Assembly (NCBI GenBank): GCA_022266195.1
Contig: WHVY01000001.1
Coordinates: forward strand, 13,454,001 to 13,518,000
From: Tetranychus cinnabarinus
Lineage: Eukaryota > Arthropoda > Arachnida > Trombidiformes > Tetranychidae
Direction: 5' to 3'
Length of the DNA: 64,000 nt
Part shown: piece after piece, positions 1 through 12,786 of the stretch
Layout of the letters: every line of letters starts with the position of its first letter
How positions within the stretch are numbered: position 1 is the stretch's first letter
Notes under the pieces: model-generated
Told to the model about the DNA's origin: nothing
The model's database searches: none
Seen by the model: only the letters and a program-made list of their open reading frames with translations
Made by a program: the position numbers and the translations under genes

Positions 1-3000
1 TTGGAATTGTCTCCTGAGCTTAGAGAGTCAGCTATGAACACCCTCTGTGCACTTGTTGTGCAGATGGGTCGAAAGTATCAAATATTTATTCCTATGACTC
101 AAAAAATTATCTCAAAATATTCAATTGAGCATCAAAGATATCAACTGTTGGTGGATGGTATTATGCAAGGGCACCCACTAGGTGAAGATGATAAAGATCC
201 CATGATGAGTGGAAGAAAGCATGGTAAACAAAGATCCTCTCACGTTACTGCTCCTGCAGCTGCCTCTAATTCCGCTCCAAAAGACATTACTTTAGATAAA
301 TCTAGACTAGCGTCATCTTGGAAAACAGATAAACGAGTCTCTAAAGATGATTGGTTAAACTGGTTACAAACACTTAGCATTGGACTTATTGAACAATCTG
401 CATCACACGCCTTACGCTCATGCCTCTTAATGGCTCAAGCATACCAACCTTTAGCTCGTGATTTATTTAATGCTTCCTTCCTTTCTTGTTGGAGTCAACT
501 TGATGACGGACATCGAGAAAATTTCATTGACAACATAAGAGCAGCTTTAACTGCCCAAGATATTCCTGAAGTAACTCAAACTTTACTCAACTTGGCGGAA
601 TTCATGGAACATTGTGATGATATTGGGCCTCTTCCATTAGAAGCTGAATTACTTGCCGAAAGAGCTTTGAAGTGTAGAGCTTTTGCTAAAGCACTTCACT
701 ATAAAGAAATTGAATTCCGCAATCACAAGAACGGACCAACTACAAGTATTTTAGAATCATTAATTAGCATCAATAATAAACTACAACAACCTGAAGCTGC
801 AGCTGGAGCTTTAGTTTATGCAAAGAAACACCATGAAGCTGATCTGAAAATCAAAGAAAGGTGGTATGAGAAACTTAATGACTGGGAAAATGCTCTTAAA
901 GCTTATAGACACAAACGAGACTGCAATCCTGAAGACATGGAATCAATTATCGGTCAAATGAGGTGTTTGGAAGCTCTAGGAGAATGGGTTGATTTGCATC
1001 ATTTGGCAAGTGAAATATGGCCTCAAGTTGATAGTGAAAATAAACAAATGATGGCTCGAATGGCTTCCACAGCTGCTTGGGGACTTGAAAAATGGGATGC
1101 TTTAGAAGAGTATAGTGATCATATCAAAAAAGACACAACTGATGCAGCTTTTTATAAAGCTGTTATTGCTGTACATAAAGAAGATTATCAGGTTGCGCAA
1201 CGTCTTATTGACAAAGCTCGTGATCAAATTGATACCGATTTAACTGCTATGGCTGGTGAGAGTCAAATACGAGCTTATGGAGCCATGGTTCAAGTTATGA
1301 TGTTTTCTGAACTTGAAGAAGTAATACAATATAAATTAGTTCAAGAGCGTCGTGAAATCATCAAACAGAAGTGGTGGGAACGTATTCAGGGCTGTCAGAG
1401 GGTTGTTGAGGACTGGCAAAAAATATTAATGGTCCATCAATTGGTTTTAAAGCCCGAAAAAGATGAAAAAACTTGGCTTAAATTTGCCAGCTTGTGCCAA
1501 AAAAATGGTCGATTGAACCTGTCTCACAAAACGTTAACCATGCTTCTCAAATATGATCCAACCAAAGATGAAACTGTTAAACAACTGCCAACCGACCGTC
1601 CTCATGTAACTTTTGGATATATTAAACATATGTGGGATAGTGGTCAGAAAGATCATGCATTGAATCAATTACAACATTTTGTCCATCATGTCTCTTCTTT
1701 TGGTACTGGTATTCCAGGAACAGTCGAAGAAGCGAGTAAAAGGCTCGAGTTGGATAAACTTCTTTCAAGGTGTTATCTTAAACTTGGTAACTGGCAGGAA
1801 AATTTAAAAGGGATTAATGAAAACTCCATTCCAAATATCATAAAATATTATGCTTTAGCTACTGAAAAAGATAGAGATTGGTATAAAGCTTGGCATGCCT
1901 ACGCTTATATGAATTTCGAAGCTGTTCTGTATTATAAACAAGCCGCCTCTCATCATCATTTAGATGGTGATGAAAGTTTTTTTAATCATTCATTTGAAAC
2001 TGCTCGCAATACGCCCGCCGCATCCGTTGCTAAACCCACTACTGAAAGGCTTAACATTATTCGCAATTATTCAATTCCTGCTGTTCGTGGCTTCTTCCGT
2101 TCCATTGCTCTCTCTCATGGCAACTCCCTCCAAGACACATTAAGATTACTTACTCTTTGGTTTGACGATGGTCAATATGCAGATGTTTTCGAAGCTCTTT
2201 CCGAAGGATTAAAAACAGTTCCTATTCAAACTTGGTTACAAGTAATACCTCAATTAATAGCTCGTATCGACACGTCACGACACTTTGTTGGACGCCTTAT
2301 TCATCAACTTTTAGTGGACATTGGAAAATGTCATCCTCAAGCTTTAATCTATCCATTAACAGTCGCATCTAAATCAACAGTTGAATCTCGCCAATCAGCT
2401 GCCAATAAAGTTCTTGAAAGCATGAAAAAACACAGTGGTAATCTTGTCCAAGAAGCTATATCAGTCAGTGAAGAGCTTATCAGAGTTGCAATTCTTTGGC
2501 ATGAATTGTGGCACGAAGGATTAGAGGAAGCATCTCGTCTTTACTTTGGTGAGCACAATGTTCAAGGAATGTTTGACACTTTAGAACCTTTACATGCAAT
2601 GATGAAACGAGGACCTCAAACCATGAAAGAAGAATCATTCTATCAAGCTTATGGAGCTGATTTAGCAGAAGCCCAAGAATGGTGTCGAAAGTATCAAAAA
2701 TCTCATAAAGTTAAAGACTTGACCAATGCATGGGACCTTTATTATGTCGTTTTCCGCCGCATATGTAAACAGCTTCCTGCACTTACCTCTCTCGAGCTTC
2801 GTTATGTTTCTCCCAGATTATTGAAATGTCGAGATCTAGAACTTGCTGTTCCAGGAAGTTATAATCCAAATCAACCCGTCATACGAATCGCTCAAGTTGA
2901 CAGTGCCCTTCAAGTGATTACAAGTAAACAAAGACCTAGGAAACTTTGTATCAGAGGAAGCGATGGAAAAAATTACATTTTCTTATTGAAGGGTCATGAA

Positions 3001-4258
3001 GATTTAAGACAGGATGAACGTGTAATGCAACTTTTTGGTCTTGTTAATACTTTGTTGGTTAAAAACCCTGAAACATCCCGCCGTAATCTTGCTATCCAAA
3101 GATATGCAGTAATACCTTTAGCTCCCAATAGCGGTTTAATTGGTTGGGTCCCTCATTGTGATACTTTGCACACGTTAATCAAAGATTATCGTGAAAAGCG
3201 AAATGTTCTTCCGAACCTGGAATATCATATAATGAAAGTTATGGCTCGTGAATATGAAAGGTTGACGCTTATGCAAAAGGTTGAAGTTTTTGAACATGCC
3301 ATGAATAACTCTCAAGGTGATGACTTGGTTAAACTTCTGTGGCTCAAAAGTCCGAGTTCAGAAGTTTGGTTTGATCGTCGAACAAATTATACCCGTTCCT
3401 TGGCTGTAATGTCAATGGTTGGCTACGTTTTAGGACTAGGGGATCGTCACCCGTCAAATCTTATGTTAGATCGATTAAGTGGCAAAATTTTACATATTGA
3501 TTTCGGAGACTGTTTCGAAGTTGCCAAAACTCGAGAAAAATTTCCAGAAAAAATACCATTCCGGTTAACGCGGATGTTAATAAATGCCATGGAAGTTACT
3601 GGTATCGAAGGAACTTACAGGATAACTTGTGAAAAAGTGATGACAGTTCTAAGGAACAACAAAGATAGTTTAATGGCTGTTTTAGAGGCGTTCGTTTATG
3701 ATCCATTGTTAAATTGGAGACTTGTTGATGGTAAGTCAACTCAAATCAATCTCTTTCTGCATTAATTATCCTATCAATAATTTTTTGTATCATATGATTA
3801 ATAATATTTATATTTTTTATTTAGCTCAACCAAATAAAACTAAACCAAATCAAGCGATGGGTCAAGAAGCTGAGACAGCTGAAAATCCGGAATCAGAAAC
3901 TGTCGATCAATCAGATGCCGCTAAAAAAGCAGTGATTAGACCTGTAGCCGTAAGTCATGTCACTAATGGTATGGCGACTGATAATAAAGAACCAAGCATC
4001 ACGCCAACGGGTACAGCAGAAACTATGCCATCAACATTTTTGGGTATCAATGGTTATGAAGAGACAACTGGTCAACCCGAAGCTCTCAATAAAAAAGCTT
4101 TGTCTGTGATAAATAGAGTTAGAGACAAATTAACTGGTCGAGATTTCAACCCAAATGAAAAACTTGCCGTTCCTCAGCAAGTCGACCTTTTGATTAAACA
4201 AGCAACTTCTAAAGAAAATCTTTGTCAATGTTATATTGGTTGGTGTCCATTTTGGTGA
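1..4258 (+). CDS. TOR: Serine/threonine kinase TOR (mTOR), C-terminal part
   Basis: This is the 3' part of the Target of Rapamycin kinase, the catalytic subunit of TORC1/TORC2 that couples nutrients to growth and represses autophagy. Two exons are visible: 1-3730 and 3825-4258, separated by a 94 bp GT-AG intron; together they encode 1387 residues plus a stop. The first base is already inside the coding frame, so upstream HEAT-repeat exons lie outside the window. In order I see end-of-HEAT/FAT sequence (about residues 1-800), the FRB domain (about 821-916, with the motif ELIRVAILWHELWHEG), the PI3K-like kinase domain with GLGDRHPSN (catalytic Asp about 1148) and HIDFGD (DFG Asp about 1167), and a FATC tail ending CQCYIGWCPFW. 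The intron splits Asp-Gly/Ala coding between kinase and FATC. The FATC end matches metazoan mTOR as remembered, so the stop is secure. Confidence 0.97.
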
Positions 4259-4844
4259 TGACCATAATTCAACTATGCACTGATACATGTAATCTACATT
4301 TCATTAATCATAAATCTTCTACTTGATCAATCAACTACAATCTTGAATCCCTACTCACTAATCTCAGATAATTAATTATCAATAGAGAAGGAATATAATA
4401 TCAGCTTAAATGAAAAATACATGAAATCCGAGGCAATTTGTATAAAAGTATAAAATTTACTCATATATATTATGTATTAATTTGAGAGAATTTGTAAAAA
4501 AACTTATAAAAATAATAATGGTTGTTAATATAATATAAACTGTTTCCAATTATTTTTTTAAATAATACTAATCGCTGTCATCAACTAACGTAAAATTGAA
4601 AAATTAATTAACGAAAAGTTCGATGGAATCAATTGCGGACAGAAAAAGCAACAAAATTTGACAATTTGAGCTTTTTGCTCATGCGTCTTTAATCAGTCGT
4701 TTTTGAGACGAGGCGAGAATCAATCGATTTCTCAGTCCAAATCTCCAAGTGTTCACACCTTAAAAAAGCTTTTTTTCTGTGCGTGTTTTTAAGGTGGGCA
4801 AAATTTCGGTCAAAATTGGTCCTCTCTCGAGCTGGTGCTCAAAA
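4259..4844. other. Intergenic: TOR 3' flank and G-alpha-o 5' flank
   Basis: No coding potential is seen. It should contain the TOR 3' UTR, then the promoter and 5' UTR of the G-alpha-o gene, which is transcribed in the same direction. The AT content drops from about 4610 onwards, nearer the G-alpha-o start. I found no convincing TATA box. Confidence 0.5.
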
Positions 4845-7800
4845 ATGGGCTGTGCTATGAGTGCAGAGGAACGAGCTGCCCTAGCCCGGTCCAAACAGAT
4901 TGAAAAAAATTTAAAAGAAGATGGTATTCAAGCTGCTAAAGATATAAAACTGTTACTATTAGGTGAGTAGACATCATTGTTTTGATCTTGAAAATATCAT
5001 TACCTATTAATCTGACCATTTAATTAGTATAATTTTGTACAATTTACACAATTTCGAGTAATGATATTTTCACGATAACTTTAAATTACTATTTAACATT
5101 TATTATTTACATACTCATTTTGCTTCTCTCTTTACTTCTCTCAACAGGGGCCGGAGAATCTGGTAAAAGCACAATCGTTAAACAAATGAAGTAAGTTCTA
5201 ATTGCTTGCCCATCATAATCATCTATTGTGTGTCAATCGAGGTTTATCCGTTTGCCTGTGTTTATATTGAACTAATCAGTTATTAACTAACCTGTTAAGT
5301 GATTATCTGTGCTGATTCTTATACCAAACCATAGCTTTTCTTTTGGGTTTATGTGCATATATTTATACCAGAACCCAAAATGTTTGGTCTCAATAAGGTT
5401 TCTTGGTTCTGTCGTCTACCTTTGTTGTCAAACAATTTAACATCCACCAGTAAACCTTGATTGTTGGTATCAATTTTTCATCAATCCACATAATCATAGA
5501 GACACACAGGAAGAATAAATGTTTCCGCCATTTTTTGATTTTACCTATTTCCATTTCATTTTTGAACCATTTTCATTCCATCAATCTCGTCATCATATTA
5601 TGCATATTTTCAATGTAAAATCATAGTGCATTAGAAGCGAGACTTTTTTTACTCTATCTGTCTTGACTGAACTGAGATTGTCAATTGCCTTTTCAATGTT
5701 GAATCATTTAGTCCAACAAGTAAACATTTTCTGTTTTCTTTTTCAATCCAAGTTAATTAACTTCTGTTTCATGTTCACTATGAATTACTTGTTTTCCCAC
5801 TGTCATTATCACTGTCTGTAAATCAAATTATTTTTACCACATTAGTTATTGTTTCCAGTCAATATATTCATCCCTCTGAACCATTCAATTACCCACTTAC
5901 ACCAAATTTTAAGAATTCATCTTTTCAAATTGCCTTTTTTATGTATTTTTACTTCAAATAAGATTGAACTTGCATAATGCATCTTGTCTAAACCTGTAAC
6001 ATTGACCATCAGCATCATAATTAGTAATTTTTAATCTAACAAGCTTCTGCGGGAAGCTCAATCTAGGTAATAATTTGACTGCAAGTTAAATTAATATTTT
6101 GTTACCTCTCATTTTCATTCTCCTGTTGATGTCCTCGTCTTTTTTCTGGCTTTCCTGCCTCTCGTCAGAATCACCTCTTCTTTTCAGATTCTGAGAGACC
6201 CATGATTGATTGAAATTTATAGAAATATCATGGCGCATGACTTTCTTTTCAACATTTTATCCTCATCTTTTCTCTTTTTTCCATTTTCTTCTCTCCTCAT
6301 CACCAATCTTCTTTTGATTCCTACATGATCATTTACGTCTCTCTTCATCTTCATCCTCAAATATCCTTTTTGCACACTCAATTCCCCTCCTCTCTCCCAC
6401 TGTCAGTCTCTTTCGTTTTCCCTTCAATTTTTCTCTTTCTCTCCTTTTAACCCTCATAATACCAATTCACATTTTAATTTCAATCCTCAGTTGATCTCCT
6501 TGTTGATTTCCTTCCTTGTTTTTTCTCCTTTCTCTCTCATTTCATGTTATTATTGATCCAAGAATTAACACAATCTTATGATAACGATCAATCCAATAGT
6601 AAATATGACAAAAAGCTAATTTGTACAATGCATATTGACAATTTGTTGCTTTTATGCATAACAGTAATTAGTAATAAGATGCAAAATGGATATCTCTAAG
6701 GTTCCAGAATATATAAAGCTGAAATAACGGTTTGTGAACCGAAATTTCGATTCAATTTTAAATTATTTACAAGGTCTCCCACTGTATTTGCATGGTTTCT
6801 GCCAGAGATTATTAACCAACTTATCTACTTGTCTTTAAATTTTGCATAAATACATTGATTATTACCATATTTTGCAGGCTAAATCAGCAACTTAAAAGTA
6901 GCATTGCCATTTTACAATCCCAAGGTTTTACCATCTTATAACCTGGAGTGATAGTCATTTAAATTCTTGTGTTAATGTTTTGTAAACAAACCTTGAGTAA
7001 CTATTAATTTAAACAGAACAGTATTTAAACAAAATAAATTTAAAAACTGTGGGCCAAAATAAACCCAAAATAGCCCTAATCAAGCTGACGTTTAGAAGAT
7101 TATCAGCCAACATAAATGTAAATTTTAATCTATCAACCAGCTCTCTGTTTCAATCAAATGCCTTTCATCTAATGCATTCTATGTTGATCAAATGTATTAC
7201 ATTTTGACAATCAAGATATTAATGTCTATGATTTATATTGTCTAGAATTGTTTATGAATGTATTTTCAGCTTGTAGCTTTAGTTTACAGTATGATATCGC
7301 AACATAGCTTTTTACTCTATCCTGAGCTATAGCTGTTTCGATATTTACAATTTACTGCTGAGATTGTTCTTTGAAATATCTGATTAAATTGACTAATCAA
7401 TTTCTTTTTTTGCTTGTTACCCAGAATTATCCATGATAGTGGTTTCACCCAAGAGGATTTCAAACAATACAAACCGGTTGTCTATTCCAATACCATCCAA
7501 TCCATGGTAGCCATTTTACGAGCCATGCCTAATTTAGGAATATCATTTGGTTCCTCGGAACGTGAATCGGATGCTAAAATGGTGTTTGATGTCGTTTCCC
7601 GAATGGAAGATACTGAACCTTTTAGTGAAGAATTACTTGCTGCAATGAAACGCCTTTGGGTCGATGCAGGAGTCCAGGAATGCTTTGGTCGGTCCAATGA
7701 ATATCAGCTCAATGATTCGGCAAAATATTTTCTTGATGATCTAGATCGATTGGGACAAAAGGATTACATGCCAACGGAACAAGATATTTTACGGACTCGG

Positions 7801-8328
7801 GTAAAGACAACTGGTATTGTTGAGGTCCACTTTTCTTTTAAAAACCTCAATTTCAAGCTATTCGATGTGGGTGGACAGAGGTCAGAGAGAAAAAAATGGA
7901 TCCATTGTTTTGAAGATGTAACCGCTATTATATTTTGTGTTGCCATGTCTGAATACGACCAGGTTTTACATGAAGATGAGACAACCAATCGGATGCAGGA
8001 ATCTGTTAAACTATTTGATTCTATATGTAACAACAAATGGTTCACTGATACCTCAATAATATTGTTTCTCAACAAAAAAGATCTTTTCGAGGAGAAGATT
8101 AAAAAATCACCTTTAACAATATGCTTTCCAGAGTATACGGGAGCCCAAGAGTATGGTGAAGCTGCGGCCTACATTCAAGCCCAATTTGAGGCTAAAAACA
8201 AGTCAACCACTAAAGAAATTTATTGCCATATGACCTGTGCTACGGATACTTCCAACATTCAATTTGTTTTTGATGCTGTTACCGATGTCATTATAGCCAA
8301 TAACTTGAGAGGATGTGGTCTATACTAG
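4845..8328 (+). CDS. Galphao: Heterotrimeric G protein alpha subunit, Go class
   Basis: Encodes a 354-residue G-alpha-o, the usual length for this subfamily. It is a membrane-anchored GTPase that couples heptahelical receptors to ion channels and adenylyl cyclase, mainly in neurons. Exons are 4845-4962, 5148-5190 and 7425-8328; the joins restore LLLLGAGESGKS and KQMKIIHDSG. Visible motifs are MGC at the N-terminus (myristoylation and palmitoylation sites), the P-loop GAGESGKS, switch I RTRVKTTGIVE, switch II DVGGQRSERKKW, NKKD, TCAT, and the C-terminal NNLRGCGLY. That tail identifies Go rather than Gq or Gs and carries the cysteine four from the end that is the Gi/o ADP-ribosylation site. The ATG at 4845 is chosen because an in-frame ATG further upstream would destroy the lipidated MGC start. 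Intron 2 (5191-7424, 2.2 kb) contains nothing I recognise. The third exon holds 85% of the CDS without an intron. Confidence 0.97.
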
Positions 8329-10077
8329 TTCAAAAGACGTCTTTAAAAGCAAGAGCAACAACAACAACAAAGCATGATGAAGGAAAACAAAATCAAGTCA
8401 GAATGTTCGTGAAACAAATGAAATAACCAACATAAAATGTTCTGTTTACCAAAGAGGAGGACAGAGACGAAAAGAGGGAAGAAGTATCAAAGAAGAAGAA
8501 CCCTTAAAAGATGATAATGATAATGATAATTTTTGGTTGACGATTATAAAAATAAGAAGAAGAAGGAATAGGAAAAGCAAGAGTCAAAGGATAGAGGTGA
8601 GGATGGAAATAGAGATGAAGATTAAGGTGAAGGTGAACAAAAAACAGGGAAGAAGAAACATGAAGGTGATGCTGTTTATTATATTTGTGATGGTTGTAGG
8701 AGAGGTGAAGAGAGTGAAAAAAGGACCAAGAAAAGAAGAAAAGGTTGGACATTAAAAGAAACGGTATAAACTGTGTGGATGATAATGAAAAAGAAAGTAA
8801 GAAATGAGTAAAATGAGGTTGAAAATACGAAAAAAACAAAACAAATAGGAATCAACAAAAGACATGCACAGTCTTATTCGAACACCTCCTCCTTCTTCTG
8901 TTTCGTCTCCATCTCTTATCATCATCTCTTGGTTTCCTCTTCTTTCTCCTTCTTCGACCTTCTTTCTTTTCTTTCTTTCTATCCTATTTTCCCATAAAGC
9001 ACACAACACACACTCAACCAACAAACACACATTCTCATCCTTAAAGACTCACGACTCATACAAACAAAATCATTTAAAGCACCACAAACTTTCCCTCAAT
9101 CTAACCCATTCCTTTTACCATGACAAATTAATCTACTATTATCTATATTTTTGCTTTATTCCTTCCCTGAGTTCACTTATTCACTTTGCCATTGGTCATA
9201 CAATTCCCATCCATTTCGCTCCATTCTTGATTAAACTTTGATTCAGGTTTCTCATTTCTGCTTTCCTCAAACATGATCAACAATTATTAATACTGTTATC
9301 GTTGCCTCTACAACAAGTGAGAGAAATCTGTGAGATTTTTTTTCTATCTCACAACCCTGTCCCATCCCTGAATACTGGATTCCTGGTCTCATTTCAGTTA
9401 TCTGATCTCACTCTTTTCCCTTTCTTCTCCTGATACCAATATTTAATAGTATATTAAATATAAATGTCTATTTACTCTTTCTCGCTTTCTCCAAACATGG
9501 ACCAGCATGGAAACTAAATTCCGATTAATTTGTCTGAAAGTAAATTCAGACAGTATATGTTGAGTCATTAACTCTTTCTCTCCCTTTTTTTCCATCGGCA
9601 TCATCCTCATCTTTGTCAATGTCATTGTCATCTTCATCGTCTTCATCATCCACCATCTTGATCATCATTACCGTCACCATCATTATAATCATCAGTAAAA
9701 TCATTTAAATCATTCTTCTCTTTGCTCTTACTTCAATCAAACCAAAAAAAATCAACCAAAGTCAATGTCTAAAAAGTCTATGAACCAACCTCAACAAAAC
9801 CACGACGATTTGGGAAAGACTTTCTCATCAATATCATCGTTTCATGATAAAATATATATAAAAACACTCGAAATCAACAAAGAAACAAAATGATACTAAC
9901 AACATTCTCTCTCTTCTTTCTTCCTTTGTGTCCATCTCTCTTTCTATCTTTCTTTTCTCTCTCGCTCTCTCTTCACTCAACAACAAATTCACAACAAACA
10001 TACAGCCACACACACAAAATACAAGGAAACAAAACAACAGCATACCAAGAAGCAAATCATTCACAATATATACTATA
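8329..10077. other. Non-coding purine-rich then pyrimidine-rich tract
   Basis: This holds the G-alpha-o 3' UTR (with a CAA-rich stretch near 8355) followed by low-complexity sequence. On the + strand about 8440-8830 is strongly A/G-rich, and from about 8880 onward the strand is strongly C/T-rich. Long open frames on either strand here are low-complexity Ser/Leu/Phe or Lys/Arg/Glu reading and look spurious. Confidence 0.6.
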
Positions 10078-11714
10078 GTATATACACTGTTTTGGAAACT
10101 CTGTCGATTCAATCTTCTCTATCGGTCTTCATCTCTTGCTTATCATCTCTTCAATTTTTAAACTGATCTCTTTTTGAAATATTACTCTTTCACTCTCTCA
10201 CACTCTGTCTTTGTCTCTCTTTCTCCTTTCTCTCCTTCCCACTCCCTGTCTCTCACTGATTGCAAATTCCTAATTAATTCTAATTATTTCTTTTATTCTT
10301 TGTGCTTTGTGAATCAATTCATTTCTTTGCTTTCAAATGGTTTCCCTTTTATTTATTATCATCTATTTATTTTCCGTTAAATCTGCTTTCCTTTTATTAC
10401 CGCTTATCCAGTAATTAATCCTTTTTTATCTTCGTCATCTCTCTTTGTTGCATTCAGAACGTTTCTTCTAACTTTTTTTTGTTTCCATCATCAACCTTTA
10501 TCACTTTTGCTTTTTTACTTCGACATCTTTTTGCTTATTTCTCTCCCTTTACCGCAACGAACAGTTCTATTGAACTTCGTTTTTCATTATTATTTATTTA
10601 TTTATTATCATTTCTCCGTGAAATTATTTTATTCTGAGAATTTGTTTTCAGTTTGTCAATAAAAACACACGATTCTGTTTCTGTGCAAACTCATCATTCC
10701 ATCGTCTCCCATTACTCTGTGGTATCTCCTTTAAATTGCAAAATCTTTCACTTCTTCTTCTTCTTCTTCTCCATCATCATCTTCTTCTTTCTTTCTTCCT
10801 CTTCCTCCTCTTCTCTATCTTCTTCTCTAATATACATAAACAACACTAAAAATAACTAAAAAATTGTAGTAAAGACGTGCTCTCGATTTTCCAATAAAAT
10901 ATCGACAGAATAAAAACAGTGTTATCATTCAATTGTTTGTTTTATATTAAACTGACCATCTTATCATCATTGAGAAGTTTGATTTAACCTGGATTTCTAG
11001 TAAATCATATTTTTTGAAAGGAAATGAAGTTGAATGGACTCAATGCTAAAATCTTGGTTTATTTAATGAACAAAAATATGTATAAACATACGCCGCTAGA
11101 ATATTCGATAGTCGATCCAGAAAGATTAAATTGCTCCATTTGATGGTGCGACTGCTTAAAATCAATTATCAATCTCTTATTCTAGTTATTCTGAAGCTAA
11201 GAAATCAAAGTCTGAATGACTGGATTGTTCGGAGAAGTACGCTAATACCGATAATATTTTGCTAGGATACATTTCTGGTTTATATTCATCTACTCCAGAA
11301 AACTCATTGAAAACTCAAAGGCTTGGTAATTTATATCAGCATACTCGAACTACTAAATACAGGAAACCAGTGAGTTGGTTGCTGTCTCTAAGAAACTGGT
11401 ATATGGTGGGGAGGGAAAACCAAATAAAAATAGAACACCTCGATTTTATCGTCTTTTTCTTTCATCGCCATCTATCAAAGATAAATTTCATTGTACAAAT
11501 TAATAAAAGCTCAACATTAATTCATCAACAATTTATAAATAGTGAATCAAACAGAATAAGATGATAATTTTTAAAAAAAACTGCCAGTTTTGAAATTAGT
11601 GTTGTTAAAGATTTGAAATTAAATTGACTGATTTAATATTCGGAATCAATGGAAACATATTTTTAAATGTAGTAACATTAACGCACCTTTTACAAGCCGC
11701 ATAAACTTGTTTAG
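10078..11714 (+). repeat. Left arm of a large inverted duplication
   Basis: This segment reappears in reverse complement at 15686-18455. Two blocks align: 10078-11163 with about 17366-18455, and 11347-11714 with about 15686-16050. Between the blocks the left arm has only about 180 bp, where the right arm has an intact 1.2 kb ethanolamine kinase gene. Outer parts are more diverged and inner parts are close to identical. It includes a short CTT microsatellite (10751-10770) that is expanded in the other arm. The roughly 4 kb spacer between the arms contains CHIP and two broken gene copies. Confidence 0.9.
11164..11346 (-). pseudogene. Ethanolamine kinase remnant
   Basis: Read on the minus strand, this stretch matches pieces of the intact ethanolamine kinase at 16063-17283. 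One piece encodes EYADINYQAF and then SGVDEY-like and PEMYPSK-like sequence. A second piece near 11166-11240 matches the ALLQTIHSTIDFNFF-to-PRIRE region. The 5' two thirds, including the catalytic CHND and FIDF motifs, are absent, and the remainder has internal deletions and frame breaks. It sits exactly where the intact gene lies in the other arm, so it is a dead copy of that gene and not an independent fragment. Confidence 0.85.
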
Positions 11715-11934
11715 GGAATCAATTGAAAAAAGAGAAAAAAACAGCCAATTACAGTGACATCAATGATTAATGCAGGGATATAAAATAAATTGAAGTAGGG
11801 AAAAAGAAAGAGTTAAAAGTTCTTTACAATATCTTAATCGGTGTTATGTTATAATACCTTTGGTGAAAGGTGTGTTTTTGTTTACATTTCTCTCGTTTTA
11901 AAGTATATATTTTATGGTAATATATTAAAGCTTT

Positions 11935-12786
11935 TCAACTTTCTGTTACCCAATCGTTCTCCGCGAGAAAAGTATCAATCACTTCTTTCATGGCAAGATT
12001 GGGTATCAGTTGCTCAGCAGTTAGCGGAGTTCTTGTTATTGGATCAAAGTGTCCAACGCGTTGTAGGTGCTCTTCAATCACCTTTCGATCATATGTTATA
12101 CCACTTGGTGTTATTACAGGATCCATCATGACTTCAAAGCTGATTTTACCACATAAATAATCTGGAATATCTCTTTTTCTTCGTCTTGCATCGAGCTGCG
12201 AGAATAAAGCATTCAGTTCTGTTAGATACTGATGACTTTTAGATTCGATTTGGTTCTCAACTATTGACAATTTTTCACCATCTTTGGTAGAAGTACGAGC
12301 TTCTTCTAATTGACGCTCTTTGTCCTTCTTAATGAGATCGTTTAGATAAGTTTGTAGTTCAATTTCTTCTTTAATTCGCCTCTCTTCTAACTGATTCCAT
12401 CGTTTTTTTCGAGCTAGCCTTAATTGGGAAGCAATCTCATCGCCAAAATTTTTCTTCTGCTCTCGAGCTAAATCAGAAGCTCTCGTTAAATGTTTAATTG
12501 CATCATCATATTGTTCAATTTCTAGTAATGCTGAACCAATGAAAAAGTGACCCTTGATTGAATTAGGCTCCAAATCAAGAGCTCGTCGAGCATCTTTCAG
12601 TGATAGATCCCATTGTTGTAATTTAAGGTAACACAATGCACGATTGGTGAAATACTTGGAATCAGCTGGATCACAGGAGATGGCACGGGAATAATATTCT
12701 AGGGCTTCTTGATACTTCTGATGACTGAATAATTTGTTGCCTTGTTCCTTCAATTCTAAAGCACTTGTGTCCTTGCTTATTGGCAT
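11935..12786 (-). CDS. STUB1: E3 ubiquitin ligase CHIP (STUB1)
   Basis: An intronless 283-residue CHIP, a cytosolic co-chaperone and U-box E3 ligase that binds Hsp70/Hsp90 tails and ubiquitinates their clients; animal orthologues are about 290-300 residues. Three TPR repeats occupy about residues 8-110 and include the clamp-type LKEQGNKLF helix. A charged helical hairpin (KKRWNQLEERRIKEE and following) spans about 125-195. The U-box covers about 205-278 (IPDYLCGKISFEVMMDP, GITYDRKVIEEHLQRVGHFDP, NLAMKEVIDTF) and retains the His and Pro needed for E2 contact. The start is the first ATG of the TPR frame. It is the only intact gene between the arms of the 10-18 kb inverted duplication. A possible spliced 5' UTR lies upstream: minus-strand sequence at about 13090-13191 ends in a plausible CAG/GTATCT donor. 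Confidence 0.96.
   Translation of the reverse strand: MPISKDTSALELKEQGNKLFSHQKYQEALEYYSRAISCDPADSKYFTNRALCYLKLQQWDLSLKDARRALDLEPNSIKGHFFIGSALLEIEQYDDAIKHLTRASDLAREQKKNFGDEIASQLRLARKKRWNQLEERRIKEEIELQTYLNDLIKKDKERQLEEARTSTKDGEKLSIVENQIESKSHQYLTELNALFSQLDARRRKRDIPDYLCGKISFEVMMDPVITPSGITYDRKVIEEHLQRVGHFDPITRTPLTAEQLIPNLAMKEVIDTFLAENDWVTES

Noticed and set aside
8504..10859. Several ORFs of 60-125 codons on both strands
   Set aside because: They are low-complexity (Ser/Leu/Phe/His or Lys/Arg/Glu) reading of purine- or pyrimidine-biased DNA, with no splice or start context and no recognisable domain.
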